A program made the position numbers and the translations under genes. This document shows positions 48,292 to 58,896 of a stretch of DNA of 64,000 nt, piece by piece. This stretch comes from Silurus meridionalis (lineage: Eukaryota; Chordata; Actinopteri; Siluriformes; Siluridae), in contig NC_060896.1 of assembly GCF_014805685.1 (NCBI RefSeq), positions 18,955,277 through 19,019,276 on the forward strand, read 5' to 3'. Every line of letters begins with the position of its first letter. Position 1 is the first letter of the stretch. Under the pieces are notes generated by a model. The model saw only the letters and a program-made list of their open reading frames with translations, was not told the origin of the DNA and ran no database searches.

Positions 48292-50132
48292 CATTAATTT
48301 ATCATAGTTAGAGTTGAATGGATAGTGGGGACATTATCTACAGCATAAACTATTTACTGCTTAAATAAAAAATATTATAATTATTAAAAAGAAACCTATG
48401 TATTAGTTAGGGGATTTTGACTAACGATTATTTTAATAATCGATTAATTGGATGATTAATATTATTATTATTATTATTATTTTGTTAATCTTACAAAAAC
48501 ATTTTATTATTTAACTATATAAAACCCTAATTCAGGGTATTTATGTATAAAAATGTACTTAAAAAAAATGCAAAAGCCACATATTGAGATATATTAACAT
48601 TTTCAAGCTTATAGTAGCTTCTTGTTGAGGAGTGCATAAGGGATCTTTCCTTTGAACAAATTCACTCATTCTGGGGTGTTTCTTTTGTAAAATTTAAGTA
48701 TGCAGGGTGAAGCAATTTGTGTAAATTAACATTTGTATAGTTTTTAATGATAATTGCAGATAGCAAGTGGACAACCATGCTTAAAAAATTGTGTTTTGAC
48801 AATATTTGTTAAAAAAATACATAGACGTTTTGTTTGGTTGTGAAGATATAAGCATCTAGAATATATAATGAATTTAATTTGTATAATAATTACATTATAT
48901 ATGCATAAATTAAATATCCAAACATTGAAAACAAGCATTTGAAGGTAGTACTGAAGCAGTTTAATCATGTATAAAAAGAGAATGAAACTGAGAAACTCAG
49001 CAAGTTAACAGGCTTGATTAAACAAAAAAGGAAATCGTATGCATTGGTGTACAATTGCATAAGCATTTGCTGAAAACCACATCAGTGACAAAAAATTTTA
49101 ATTGTTTACTGCTGCTGTTATTTGCTGCTTTTAGATTTAGTGTTTGTTCGCACCGTTTTAATTGAATCCATCACTGTGTCACGAGCGAGCTGATTGTGCA
49201 AACTGATGCTCGTGAGTCACAACAGAACAGATCCAGTATGACTGTTTCAAAGTTACAAACATACAGTTTACACAATAGCACTTCATTAAACTACACAATT
49301 TTCACATGATGAGGATTATACAGTTTTTCTTATTGTGCTGACGTTTCATCCGTGACACCAGTGTGTTTTCTTTTCATGTGCTCGTGCATGACTGTGGTAT
49401 TTTCATAAGACACAAGCTTAGCTTTGCAATAACTTGCAGGTTACAGTCTTTTTTATTGCGTTTAATATAAAATGTTCTCATAACTTGGGCCGCACACTTT
49501 TTCCTGCTGCCGGTTGACCCTGTACTCGCTGCCATTTTGCAAGTGGCTGTGTTATCTTGCCATCTAAAATGTCTAGCCCGAAGAGGGTGCTGTATAATGA
49601 CAGTAATGCTATGTTAGATCCTGAGATTATTAGTAAAACTGCCTAAATGCCTAATTTTATTTGGAAAACCTTACTTTTGAAAAATGTCTGCATATAACCA
49701 AGAATGTTTGGCTGCATTTAAACGTTTAACTTTTCCTAATGGCTTTTGGTTTTCCATATGGGTACTGTTTTCTTTTTTAAAGAAAAAATCTGGAGAAGTA
49801 ATATCAATGGAGGCTAAATAATGTTCACAAAATAATTTCATACCAAATGGGTTTGTGACTAAAAAAAGTTTAAGAACCACTGCATTATACAGAGTTTCAG
49901 CTCTCATAAGCTTTTTGAATAGATAATTTACAGAAAGCTATGCATTAGCAAGTGTTGTTCATTATTGCAGTTAACTTAGGTCCATTATCCCAGTAAGCTG
50001 CAAGAAGCATTTTTGCAATGAAATGTCCTTTTCGAACACAGCTTTTGATATTTGCACATATTTGCATTTGCATTTTAATCTTGTTAGTTATTGACAGTTG
50101 TTGATGAATTTGAAAAATGCTTAATTATTTTA

Positions 50133-50176
<44 letters not shown>

Positions 50177-50717
50177 GCTCTCTCTCTCTCTTGATCTCTT
50201 TCATGCTTTCTCTATCCTTGCTATATTGTATTTCTCAGCATTTCCAGAACATGTTGAAGTCAAAGCTGAATGTTCTGACACTGCGCAAAGACTCGTTACC
50301 GAGTGTCATCTTCCATGAACCGGAGGCCATCGAGCTCTGCTCCACAACACACACCACTAAACAACGCACACACACTGGCTACAAGGTATGACAGATACAA
50401 ATTATAAACATATTATATATATGGTGCACAGTAGTAAGATTGTTTAATAGTTTTCTGGTGTAGTGGTAAAGCATATGGTGGCAAGTGTATAAATAAAGTA
50501 AGAATAAATTGAAACTCATCTGAAATATTGACAAGAAAACTTTAAACTACGGCTATAAACATTTTAAAGGATAATGGGGGAAAAAAAAGGTTCTTGATGT
50601 ATCACTGATTTTAGGACACCTGTGTCATTCATCTGTCTAACAAGGAAATCTGGAAAAGCATGTTTGTCTCCTGCTGAGACACTGTCTATGTCAACACTGC
50701 AAATCAGCCTGTCAGAA

Positions 50718-50772
<55 letters not shown>

Positions 50773-50834
50773 TGGAGATACACTCATGGGTGATTCAGGT
50801 ATACAATATTGGACCCAGTAGTAGGAGAGAGCAG

Positions 50835-50870
<36 letters not shown>

Positions 50871-53800
50871 GGACTGCCTTTTTTGTTCCAACATTCCAGG
50901 AAGAGAAAACTCATCTGTCTCACTGTAACAAATCATCTTCAGAGAACAGATATTGCTGCCATTTCCTTTCGCAGCTCACAGCAGGTCTACAAGACAGACA
51001 GACAGACAGACAGTCTAACCTTACAATAGGCCATATTTACATGAAGAAAACTGTGCATCTTGGCTTGGAGGCTCAGAGTTTTCATATGTAACCTAAAGAC
51101 GTTCCCTTCCAGGAACTCGAGCTGCGTCACAAGGCTTTGGGAACGAGTGTCCAATCATGCCACACTGACCAGTCCTTGCCTAGTGTGTGAGAGCACATCC
51201 AAAATGCAGGACAGAGGAGCCAGGAGTGGCTCTAAGATTGAGGTCATAGAACCTGATCAGGTCAGCGGGGTGGACCAGCCCACAGCGTTGCAAATGTCCT
51301 GGATTCCAGCAGGACTCCAGCGGACCAGGCCGTAGAGGCCGCCACACTCCGAGTCGAGTGAGCCTTGACCCCAAAAGGTGCAGGTGACCAGGGGATTTAT
51401 ATGAAGATATAATAGCATCTACAATCCACTTACTGAGAGTCTGCTTGTTGGCAGAAACCCTTTCCTCTAGGGGCCATAGCAGATAAACAGCTGCTCCGAC
51501 TTCCTCAACGGACTTGTCCTGTGGATGCACTGGACACAGTCGGGGCACAATAAGCCGCGATAGCGGACATGTAACCCTGTGGCAAACTCTTCCTGCAGGA
51601 ACTCCAGCACTGAACCAACCGGGCAGTTAACTGGGTTAAATTGGTGGTGCTCAGGCCACGCAGAGAACAAGCGGCATTTAGAGGCATACAACCTCGTAGA
51701 GGGAGCTCTGGATTGGAGAATGGTTACTGATGACCTCAGTAGAGAGACCAGCTGCTAAGAACTGTGCCCCCTCAGGGGCCACAGCCTCCATAACTCTGGG
51801 TGGCAGTGAACCAGAGTACCCCCCGCCTGGGAGAGGAGATCCCTCCTGGGAGGAATTTTCCAAAGAGGTTCCTCAAGAAGGGACACCAGGTCCGTGATCC
51901 ATGGTCTGCCCGGCCATAGAGGTACCGCTAGGAAGAGATGGACTCCTTCCCATTGATCTCTCTCCAGAACTCCCGGGAGCAGCGCAATAGGGGGAAAGGC
52001 GTACAGGCATAGACTTGGCTATTTCTGTATCATGGTGTCCAGCCCTAAGGGGGCTGGGTGAGTGAGGGAGAACCAGAGGGGACAGTGCGATGTCTCTCGA
52101 GTCGCAAACAGACCCACCTGTGCTGTGTAAAACCTCTGCCATATCTGCTCCACCACTTAGGGGTGGAGCTTCCATTCCCCGGGAATCGGCCCATGCCTCG
52201 AAAGGGCATCTGCTCTCTGATTTAAGTATCCCAAGATGTAGACAGCCCTCAATGAGAGCTGTTTACCCTGGGACCACAGGAGGATCTGCCATGCCAGCAT
52301 GTATAGAGGGCAAATTCTGAGAGCAAATTCTGAGACTCCCTGGTGATTAATGTAAGAGACCACCGATGTGTTGTCCGTACGGACCAGCACATGTCAATCC
52401 CTCAGGTCTGAGAGGAAGTGTTTCAGATCCAGGAAACACAGCCAGCATCTCCAGGCAGTTTATGTGGCAAGTGAGATGAAGCCTGTTCCACCGACCTTGG
52501 GCAGAGCGGCCACTCATGACCGCTCCCCACCCACGATGACAAGGAGCTCCCAGGACGGGGCCTTGAGACAGAAACACAGATTCTTTTCACATATCAAAGG
52601 CTCGAAGGGCTCGCCAGGAGACCTTGTTAGTGCGGAGTGGATTGCCCTTTCGGGAGAACCCTCTGTCTCTGAGGCACCACTAGAGAGGTCTAATGTGCAG
52701 GAGGCCAAGTGGGATCAAACTGGCAGTACTGCTGGCATGGCTGCTGCCATGAGTTCCAGCAGCCTCTGGAACTGCTTCAGAGTGAGTGATTGACCTTCTC
52801 TCACTCTCTTGACTGTCGTGAGGATAGCTTCAAACCGAGTGGGAGACAGCTGTGCTCGGATAACGGTCAAGTCCCACACCACGCCTCAGAAGGTGGTTCT
52901 CTGTACCGGAGAAAGCACACTCTTCTTGGAGTTTAGTCTTAACCCCAGCTCCTTCATAAAGGCAAGAACGACATCTCGATGTTGGACACAAACTGAATTG
53001 AGTAGCCCTTCTCTTGGGAGCGACGAGGGAGATACTGCTGAAATGCCGCAGACTGCTTCATGGCCTCCTGGAACTGGAGGGGCTATTGGAGCGTCCAGCA
53101 GAGAAGCCCTGTTCCTATAGGGAATATCCCACAGGGTCAGCCACATATGCCATTCTGTGGCTACTAAGGTCAGCAGCGCCACATTGCCCAAGCCTTGCCC
53201 ACTAAAACCGAAGTGGCTCGCAACTGTTTAGTGGGCCTTAAGGGATGATGCTACACCTTAGGAAAGATAGCCAGCTTGCGTCTCTTCCACCCGTGGCACC
53301 GTCCTTTAGCCACAATTGTTTTATACCCACCACGTTCACGTAAGCATATTCTGGAGAAGTGGAAGAGGATCTCAGCAACAACCTGTGCAGCTCTGGTGAA
53401 TTCCATGACCAGAAGAATTAAGGCAGTGCAAGATAACAATGGTGCTCACACTAAATAATGACACTTTGGACACAGTTTTGACATGTTCACTTAGGGTGTA
53501 CTCACATTTGTTACCAGTTATTTTGACAATAATGGCTGTTTGTTAAGTAATTTTTAGAGGACAAGAAATCTATACTGCTATACAAGCTACACATTGACAT
53601 GATGATTTTGTGTGGACCGTGTAGAAGTTTTTTGCGGAATTCTTCTTCTCTGTTATTTGTCAGTTAGTGGCATTAATATATAATTTATTAAAAGCTAATA
53701 AAATAAGAAAAAAGGCTAATAAGATAAGCTAATAAAATATTATAAAAATTTGAACAATACCTAATTCATGATTCATGAATCTATGATTATGAATCATTCT

Positions 53801-54642
53801 GTAGTGCACTCATTATATCTCGCAGGCATGGATATTTGAAAACTGGGCATTGTTTATATAGTGAATAGAGTTTGTAATTTGAGACATTCTATAAATGGTG
53901 TAGTAATGGTGTTTTCTTTACTTTTAGGAGACTTGTTAGTAGTTGGAAATACATCTTCACTTACAAATACTGCAAGTGTAGAACTGACCAGTTGAGATTT
54001 AAAATTTGTAATTACAGACGGTGGTACACACACATTCACATTTGCTAATACTGATGCAAATGCACCATGAAAATTTGCTCCCTGGGATGTGTGTCTGTGT
54101 TTTAGGGGGCGGGTTTGTGTCTCTATGAGAAACACACAAGTGAACTGTACTTAGCTCTCGCTTTTTGTCTCTTTTAGGTGACCTATCTAGGGAAAGTGAC
54201 AATCCCAGGCTCCAAGTTCCTCTCAGGCTGCACTGAGTCTGCTGTGGTGGCATTATGGGATACAAAGCGCTCATCAACCACCATGGATGCCTTGCTGGAG
54301 ATCCGGCCTTTCCAGGTGCGTCTGCATCACCTTAATGGGCGGGGTGAGGCGCCAGACTCATTGGAGACATTCCAGGTGGCACGAATCGCATACTGCACAG
54401 CGGATCATGAGGTGAGCCCAAAGGTGTTCGCATTCATCTACCGGCAGATTAATGAGGACCTGACGTTTCAAATGGACTGCCACGCTGTGGAGTGTGAGAA
54501 CAAGCGCGCTGCTAAGATGCTCGCCCATGCCATGATGGATTCCTTCACCAAGACCTTCCATTCCATGCGGACCGATGGGCGCATCCACCAGTCGGGGTGT
54601 GAGGTTCCTGAAGACTCTAATGCAAATCCTGATGATGGCTGA
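34384..54642 (+). CDS. pid1: PID1, phosphotyrosine interaction domain containing 1 (3 coding exons, complete)
   Basis: The joined exons encode 213 residues starting [10 protein letters not shown], like the mammalian isoform with that N terminus (about 217 residues as remembered). Exon 1 gives residues 1-10, exon 2 residues 11-59, exon 3 residues 60-213; all joins are phase 0. The PTB/PID fold covers roughly residues 50-195, with recognisable segments [56 protein letters not shown] and [15 protein letters not shown]. In mammals PID1 (NYGGF4, P-CLI1) is a cytoplasmic adaptor that binds the LRP1 tail and dampens insulin/IGF signalling. The fish protein differs mainly around residues 75-90 and at the C terminus, which ends PDDG against mammalian SDDG. 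The first coding exon is only 30 bases and is supported by exact N-terminal agreement and a GTAAGC donor. Introns are 15.8 and 3.8 kb. Confidence 0.96.
35640..35678. repeat. perfect inverted repeat (16-bp arms, 7-base loop)
   Basis: Left arm AGCTAGCTAGCTAACC, right arm GGTTAGCTAGCTAGCT, separated by TTAATAT. Confidence 0.9.
36000..36480 (+). mobile_element. Tc1-like transposon remnant, family C
   Basis: CCTGTTCCAGTATGACAATA, GAGGAACTTGACTGGCCTGC and TTTTGGATGAATTGGAATGC are decayed transposase. GCCTTTCCAGAAAAGTGGAG follows. The terminal TTTTTGGGACATAGTGTA lies near 36451-36470. Confidence 0.78.
39130..39700. repeat. degenerate minisatellite, GGCTTTAGGACTGTAGAGC-like units
   Basis: The words GGCTTTAGGACTGTAGAGC, GGCCTTTAGGACTGTTAGC, AGGTTTTAGGAGAGTAGAGC and many shorter cousins recur over about 570 bases without perfect tandem spacing. 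No transposon similarity recognised. Confidence 0.7.
39870..40450. repeat. repeat with many GATGCAAT / GATTC-type words at both ends
   Basis: 39870-40015 is rich in words like GATGCAATATAATTC and AATGCGATTCAGTGC. 40360-40445 holds similar CTACTAATGCGATAC and GATGCACTGTGCGATTCG. The middle (40020-40350) is unrelated. This could be a non-autonomous transposon with related ends. Confidence 0.45.
40451..42599 (+). other. PID1 intron 1, middle part with two (AT)n tracts
   Basis: No exon seen. Two (AT)n tracts of about 80 and 72 bases lie at 41737-41818 and 41979-42051, separated by 160 bases. Confidence 0.65.
42600..42945 (+). mobile_element. Tc1-like transposon remnant, family C (strongly decayed)
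   Basis: ATTAATGCTCCAGTTGCGGA, TTCAAAATCTAGCGAAGAGC and CTTCCCAAAAAAGTGGACAG follow the family C 3' part. The upstream portion is barely recognisable. Confidence 0.55.
43050..44410 (-). mobile_element. Tc1-like transposon, family A, near full length, transposase pseudogene
   Basis: About 1.36 kb. The + strand shows the reverse complement of the whole transposase gene from C-terminal end (GGAATTCACCAGAGCTGCAC, 43193) to N-terminal end (near 44160). The termini are related inverted repeats: TTTGTCTAAATAACTGGCAA near 43074 and CAGCTATCTCGACAATAATG near 44321. Frameshifts and stops are frequent. This is the most complete of the three family A copies. Confidence 0.82.
44411..45589 (+). other. PID1 intron 1 stretch with CA microsatellites
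   Basis: (CA)n tracts at 44631-44685 and 44787-44858; apparent open frames across them are repeat translations. Otherwise unremarkable. Confidence 0.65.
45590..46230. mobile_element. DNA-transposon relic, family F
   Basis: The start AACCCCAGTTAAATAAAAGT and words GCAATGATTTGCAAATCAAA and AAAAATGTTGGGACAGGGCA are typical of a widespread fish transposon family with ACCCC/GGGGT-type ends. No transposase frame recovered; superfamily uncertain. Confidence 0.6.
46231..47184 (+). other. PID1 intron 1 stretch with (CA)n
   Basis: (CA)n at 46575-46616. No gene or transposon recognised in the rest. Confidence 0.55.
47185..47310 (+). repeat. tRNA-derived SINE head fragment
   Basis: GTAGCTTGGTGGTTAAGATG resembles an A box, and GATCTGAGGGTCATTCAAAT a degenerate B box, followed by GGACCACCAAGCTACCACTC. 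The typical SINE body that follows is mostly missing. Confidence 0.6.
47368..48190. mobile_element. Tc1/mariner-type non-autonomous element, family E, long inverted ends
   Basis: It starts CAGGTGCATCTCAATAAATT. The left end has CATCACACACAGACTGATAT and the right end the reverse-complementary ATCAGTCTGTGTGTGATGAA. Both ends carry the AATTCAGTA/AAACCCAAAATTCAG type words of a common fish mariner-like family. The interior keeps only scraps of transposase (GAAGACTGCTGACTTGACAG). Confidence 0.68.
48230..48291. repeat. (TTTC)n microsatellite
   Basis: About 15 perfect TTTC units directly after the family E element. Confidence 0.92.
48292..50238 (+). other. PID1 intron 1, last part
   Basis: AT-rich, with ATTATT repeats near 48460 and (CT)n at 50138-50190 before exon 2. 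No exon or transposon recognised. Confidence 0.55.
50239..50385 (+). CDS. pid1: PID1 coding exon 2
   Basis: 147 bp, phase 0-0, encoding [19 protein letters not shown] through [20 protein letters not shown] and ending TGYK. The acceptor TTTCTCAG follows a (CT)n tract at 50138-50190, which may strengthen the pyrimidine context. The donor is GTATGA. Confidence 0.96.
50386..51084 (+). other. PID1 intron 2, first part with CA, GT and GACA repeats
   Basis: (CA)n at 50717-50770, (GT)n at 50838-50868 and (GACA)n at 50994-51013. No exon seen. Confidence 0.65.
51085..53340 (-). mobile_element. DIRS-like tyrosine-recombinase retrotransposon remnant in PID1 intron 2
   Basis: Read on the minus strand from 53340 to 51085. 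First comes a reverse transcriptase remnant ([20 protein letters not shown] at about 52950). Then ribonuclease H ([50 protein letters not shown] at 52157-52577). Then the start of the tyrosine recombinase region ([19 protein letters not shown] at about 51630). The left edge (ACGTTCCCTTCCAGGAACTC.. GGCTTTGGGAACG, 51098-51145) resembles DIRS-family termini. Every frame is broken and the C-terminal recombinase core is missing. CpG-rich composition contrasts with the AT-rich intron. Confidence 0.78.
53345..53620 (+). mobile_element. Tc1-like transposon 3' end, family A
   Basis: ATTCTGGAGAAGTGGAAGAG, AACCTGTGCAGCTCTGGTGA and the end ACAATAATGGCTGTTTGTTA match the C-terminal and terminal part of the copies at 795 and 43050. 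It directly abuts the DIRS remnant. Confidence 0.75.
53621..54177 (+). other. PID1 intron 2, last part
   Basis: AT-rich, no feature recognised before the exon 3 acceptor. Confidence 0.55.
54178..54642 (+). CDS. pid1: PID1 coding exon 3: most of the PTB/PID domain
   Basis: 465 bp from acceptor CTCTTTTAG to TGA. It encodes [20 protein letters not shown], the PTB core and the C-terminal helix ([20 protein letters not shown]), then an acidic tail ending DSNANPDDG. Confidence 0.97.
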   Translation: MTYLGKVTIPGSKFLSGCTESAVVALWDTKRSSTTMDALLEIRPFQVRLHHLNGRGEAPDSLETFQVARIAYCTADHEVSPKVFAFIYRQINEDLTFQMDCHAVECENKRAAKMLAHAMMDSFTKTFHSMRTDGRIHQSGCEVPEDSNANPDDG

Positions 54643-54711
54643 GGCCAGGGCTCGAAGGGGTGGGACCTATAGGGTGAATGTGTGATCCCATCTCTTTTCC
54701 TGTGTTGGGAT

Positions 54712-54727
54712 AATAAAGAAAAATAAA
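54712..54727 (+). other. candidate PID1 polyadenylation signals (two AATAAA)
   Basis: AATAAA occurs at 54712-54717 and 54722-54727, 70-85 bases after the stop codon. Use of these would give a very short 3' UTR. Later sites exist, such as AATAAAA near 58099. Confidence 0.45.
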
Positions 54728-54769
54728 GAAAAAAGTTCTCTTAGCTCACGGCTAATAAAAATTGCATAA

Positions 54770-56000
54770 CTGCAGCCATATTGCTCTCAAATCTTGTAAC
54801 TGTTCTAGAATGTTGCAATGAAAAATTGATCTAGATGAATTAGGACATGGACTGTTGTTCTCAACTGCTAAGATAGTTTATTGTATGTTGCCATGGTTCT
54901 ACAATATTGTGATCCAAAGTGTTAGAATACTGTTGTAGAATACTGCATTTAGAATATTTGGGGAACAGTGGGAACGATTTTTATGGAATATTGGATTAGG
55001 ACACAATAGAATGTTGCTCTGAAATTCCATCTCTTGATGGATTGTTCTAGAACATCTCAATGAAAAACTTTTATTGTATATCTCAACCCTTGTTAGAGAA
55101 CATATATCTAAATAAAAAAAAAATATATTTGAATTGTTTTTCAAACAATGTTCTCAAAAGCCTTGATGTGATGTTGCTCTAGAGCATTGTACACATTGTT
55201 CTAGAACATTGGTTTAGAATAGCACAAGCTTTTTATGGAGCGTCAAATACTGGGAGCGTTGTTCTAGAACTTATGAGAGATTCTTCCTGAACATTGCATG
55301 ATGATGCAACATTTGTTTTAGAATGTGATGGACTGTTGTTCTAGAAAGTTGCTGGCATGCTTCTGGCACATTGTGATGGAACTTTTTTCCAAAGAGATCG
55401 TAAAGAATTTTTTTTTTTACTTTAAACAATGTTATTGACATATCCTGCCATTGTTATGAAAGATTCTCCAGAATTGTTATATCAGGATCCAGTGTTGTGA
55501 TAGAAATTTGCATATGCTGTTCTGGAACATAGATAAAAAGTGGTTAAGTATGCCAGATTTTAAATATTCTGGAATGCCGCTTCACCATATGGACCTTTTT
55601 TTGCATTATTGTTTTAGAATGTCACGATTGACCAGAGGTGCCCAGGTGCCCAGCACAAGCATATTTCTTGTCCATGTAATCATTTTTCTGTTGGTAGTTA
55701 CCTGTGGTCAGGTAGGTTCTGGAGGCAGTTCAAAAATACACCGTATCATAATCTAGTTTAATTTGCACATTTAAACATAACCCACTAAAATTGGTTAAAA
55801 TATTTTATGATACAATCGAGCCCCAGCTAGTTTAAAATATAATCTTATAATTCTGGAGATCACAGGACAATCATTTTTTTTCAACAATTAAATGTATTTT
55901 TTCCCCACACCACAGTGAAACATATTTGGGAAAGCAGATTTTTTTAAATTCCTTTTTTTTTTGTTTTTAGTGTGGACTTGGGCTGTAGCTACAAAAAGTA

Positions 56001-56077
<77 letters not shown>

Positions 56078-56760
56078 CTATCTGAGAAATTTACCAGCTA
56101 GCATTTAACTATGTACATACCTTGTTATACTTCAGGCTAAATTACATTAGATCCTGCTTTTTAATACCCTAGTTGGTTTCTGGACAACAGAAAAAAATAT
56201 AACTGGGCTAATTATGATTTATATTTTGTCTACCCTGTAGGCCATTTTCTTTGGTAAATTCTAAATACTTTCAGGATTGGTTCAGTACATTGTGATGGAA
56301 CGTTCTGGAACATTGTGTACATGTTTCTACAAAGAAGTAGAATAAACATTATTACAAAATACTATCATTTTAGAAAATATAATCCGAAATTTATATTGGG
56401 AATATTGCAACTGGACATTCTGGAACATTGTTTAATCACATCCCAATAGAACGCTGTCCTGAGATGAAGCAATAGATAGTGTTTTAAGATGCCAAATCAT
56501 TGTTCTAGAACATCAGCGGTGAGAAAGAGTTTGGTAGAACATTGCTCTCAAACAATGGTGAAAAGCTTGTTTGAGAATGTTCAATTGTTATAGAGCATTG
56601 TACAGTGTGTTCTTTAGAACCATGATAAAACAAATGCCAAGAGGAACGTTGTGATGAAATCTATTTTTCTAGTACTGCAGACATTCTATACTGCGGACTC
56701 TTTTTTAGGATGTTGTAAAAAGAATGCTGTTCGAGGATGGCAATACATTCTTGAACATTG
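54770..56760. repeat. degenerate repeat field rich in TGTTCTAGAACATTG-like words
   Basis: The palindrome TTCTAGAA occurs exactly at 54803, 55045, 55199, 55262, 55339 and 56513. Many looser variants (GTTCTGGAACATTG, TTAGAATGT, GAACATTGTGATGGAA) fill the 2 kb downstream of PID1. Spacing is irregular. Similar weak words continue to about 60540. An (AT)n tract lies inside at 56005-56073. It may be partly transcribed as PID1 3' UTR. Confidence 0.65.
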
Positions 56761-56960
56761 TGAACGAATATAGTAGAGGAAACAATGGTTTCCCATGTAC
56801 AGAAAGCCGTTACAGTATTGGTATGAGTGGGGGGCTTTCCTGTCTTGCGGTATTAGCCAATAAGAATCTCTGGAATTTGTTCCCTCTTTCACAATGCGTA
56901 CCCTGAGTAGCCTACATTCTTACCCAATGTGTTTATAGAATTGTGTTTTTAGCAGTCAGA

Positions 56961-57003
<43 letters not shown>

Positions 57004-58533
57004 GTGCGTGCACGCGCATGTGTGTGTTTGCTTAGAGGGAGCGCGCGCGAGAAAGAGATTTGTACTAAAAACCGTGGATAAACCATGGATGAATCTTTGC
57101 AGAACGGGCTTTTGACAAGAGTATTAGGTGATGCTCTGTGTTGTGCAGTGAGCATGTTTGTGTGTGTGTGTGTCTGTATGCTTGTCTTTTAAAGCAAGTG
57201 ACAGATTTTTCTTTCTCAGCCACATTAATAGCTGTGTGTAAATACAAGTTCTCCACTGTGCTGTGTTCAATTGCAAAAGTGGTATTATTCCCTCCGCTTT
57301 GACCTGCCTGGCTGCATCCCAAACGCAAGTCTACGATACATGCATCTTTATTATGAATCATTTTCACAAGTGCTGTTGACTAAGAACTGTTTTTTTTTGG
57401 AGGATTTACACAAAGTCTGGTACTTAATGGGCCAATGTGTGATCTGATCTATCTTCCAGATAAATTAGCTAAGCTTATGTGCATTGAGTTGGTATTAAAA
57501 ACATCAATATATTCACTAGTGGGGATTTTCAGCTTTAAAATGGCTGCTGTTCTTTTTTAACAACACTAGACATGAACTCTAGCATTTTGGATGAAGAAAT
57601 AGCATGGGAGAGGGTCCAGTTCCTGTATGATGTGTGATGAATGTTTGATATCATGCTGCACACTTTTTATTTTAAGGTACTTGTTGATTGGTCATTTTCA
57701 CATTGTGGATATATTTTCTTGTACAGTTGGCTGGGGAATATGTACACACACACACACACACACATGCGCGCACACGCACGCACACACGCGCACACTCTGT
57801 TCCAAATGAAAATGGACCAGAACCTGGAATGAACATTAGTGGAACAGAGAGAGAAACAGATCTATATAAAAATATATAAATATGAATATAAAATTATCTA
57901 TACAGTGTATTCATGAAGCCATTGTTTATACAGATGTATCAGTTCTCTATTATTCCAGTCAAATGTTTATAGACAATTTTTTCGTTTAATCACATGAAGT
58001 CAGTATTGTGCAGCGGAAGAGTGAGTGTGCTGTTGTTTTCTGTGAATGTTCTCACTTCCTGCCATAGCAGCTTTAAATGTGTGGTGTGAATTTCTATCAA
58101 TAAAAGTCCTCACCTATAAACTCCTTACCAGCATAAAGTAGTCTGTTTGTGTGTGTTCTGTTTCAGAAGGCTGTCAGTATGGTTCCAAATGTTTTGTTTG
58201 TTGATGGAATGACTGAATTTTCATTTATTCATTGATATTAGCAACTACTTTATTCTGAGTGGATGCTGGATACAAGGTAAAAGGTAGGATAGTAATCCTC
58301 ATAGGGCATCCTGTACACACATTTAAAACAATCATTTACACATAAGGGCATCTTAATCCTCTTAGAATAGGTGGGTCAATGACCAACACTTGCGGATTTC
58401 TTCCACCACATCAGAGTGTATCATCCCAGTTTACTTAAATCCACTGTAAATCTTAAATCTTACTGTAGCTGTAAAATGACTCTGAACAATGGGAATAGCT
58501 GATTTGCAAAGACCATGAAAACATGGAAACAAT
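56761..58533. other. region downstream of PID1 with GT and CA microsatellites
   Basis: (GT)n with GCGC interruptions at 56965-57025 and (CA)n at 57744-57795. AATAAAAG near 58099 could be a distal polyadenylation signal. No gene seen. Confidence 0.5.
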
Positions 58534-58800
58534 GTCAAGTCAAGAAGATTTTATTGTAATTTCAACCATTTATAGCTGACGCAGTAGCTCACAGTGAAAT
58601 GAGACAACATTCCTCCAGACAACACAAGACAGTGCGTAAAACACAAAATAGCGCAGACCAGTAAACCTACTGTATAATATGTTATACGGAACAATATACA
58701 GTATACAAAAGAGAACTATTGAGAAATGCAAAATAGCATGCAAAATGTATAATATAATTATAATATGGGTGGTGCTGAAGACATGGATGTGTAAAAAGTG
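58534..58800 (-). mobile_element. LINE 3'-end fragment
   Basis: GTCAAGTCAAGAAGATTTTA, AGCTGACGCAGTAGCTCACA and GTAAACCTACTGTATAATAT match the 3' UTR of the element at 15180-16120, same orientation. Confidence 0.72.
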
Positions 58801-58896
58801 AAATGAGTATTGAGTGATTTTTAATTTGAAACTTATTTTGTAAATTCTTGATTCTTAAAGTAGATTTTTGCCGATATAAAAACCAGTACAGTATTC

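Noticed and set aside
52368..53205. Open frames on the + strand at 52368-52793 and 52809-53120
   Set aside because: They are antisense to the DIRS-like reverse transcriptase and RNase H remnants, which explain the sequence.
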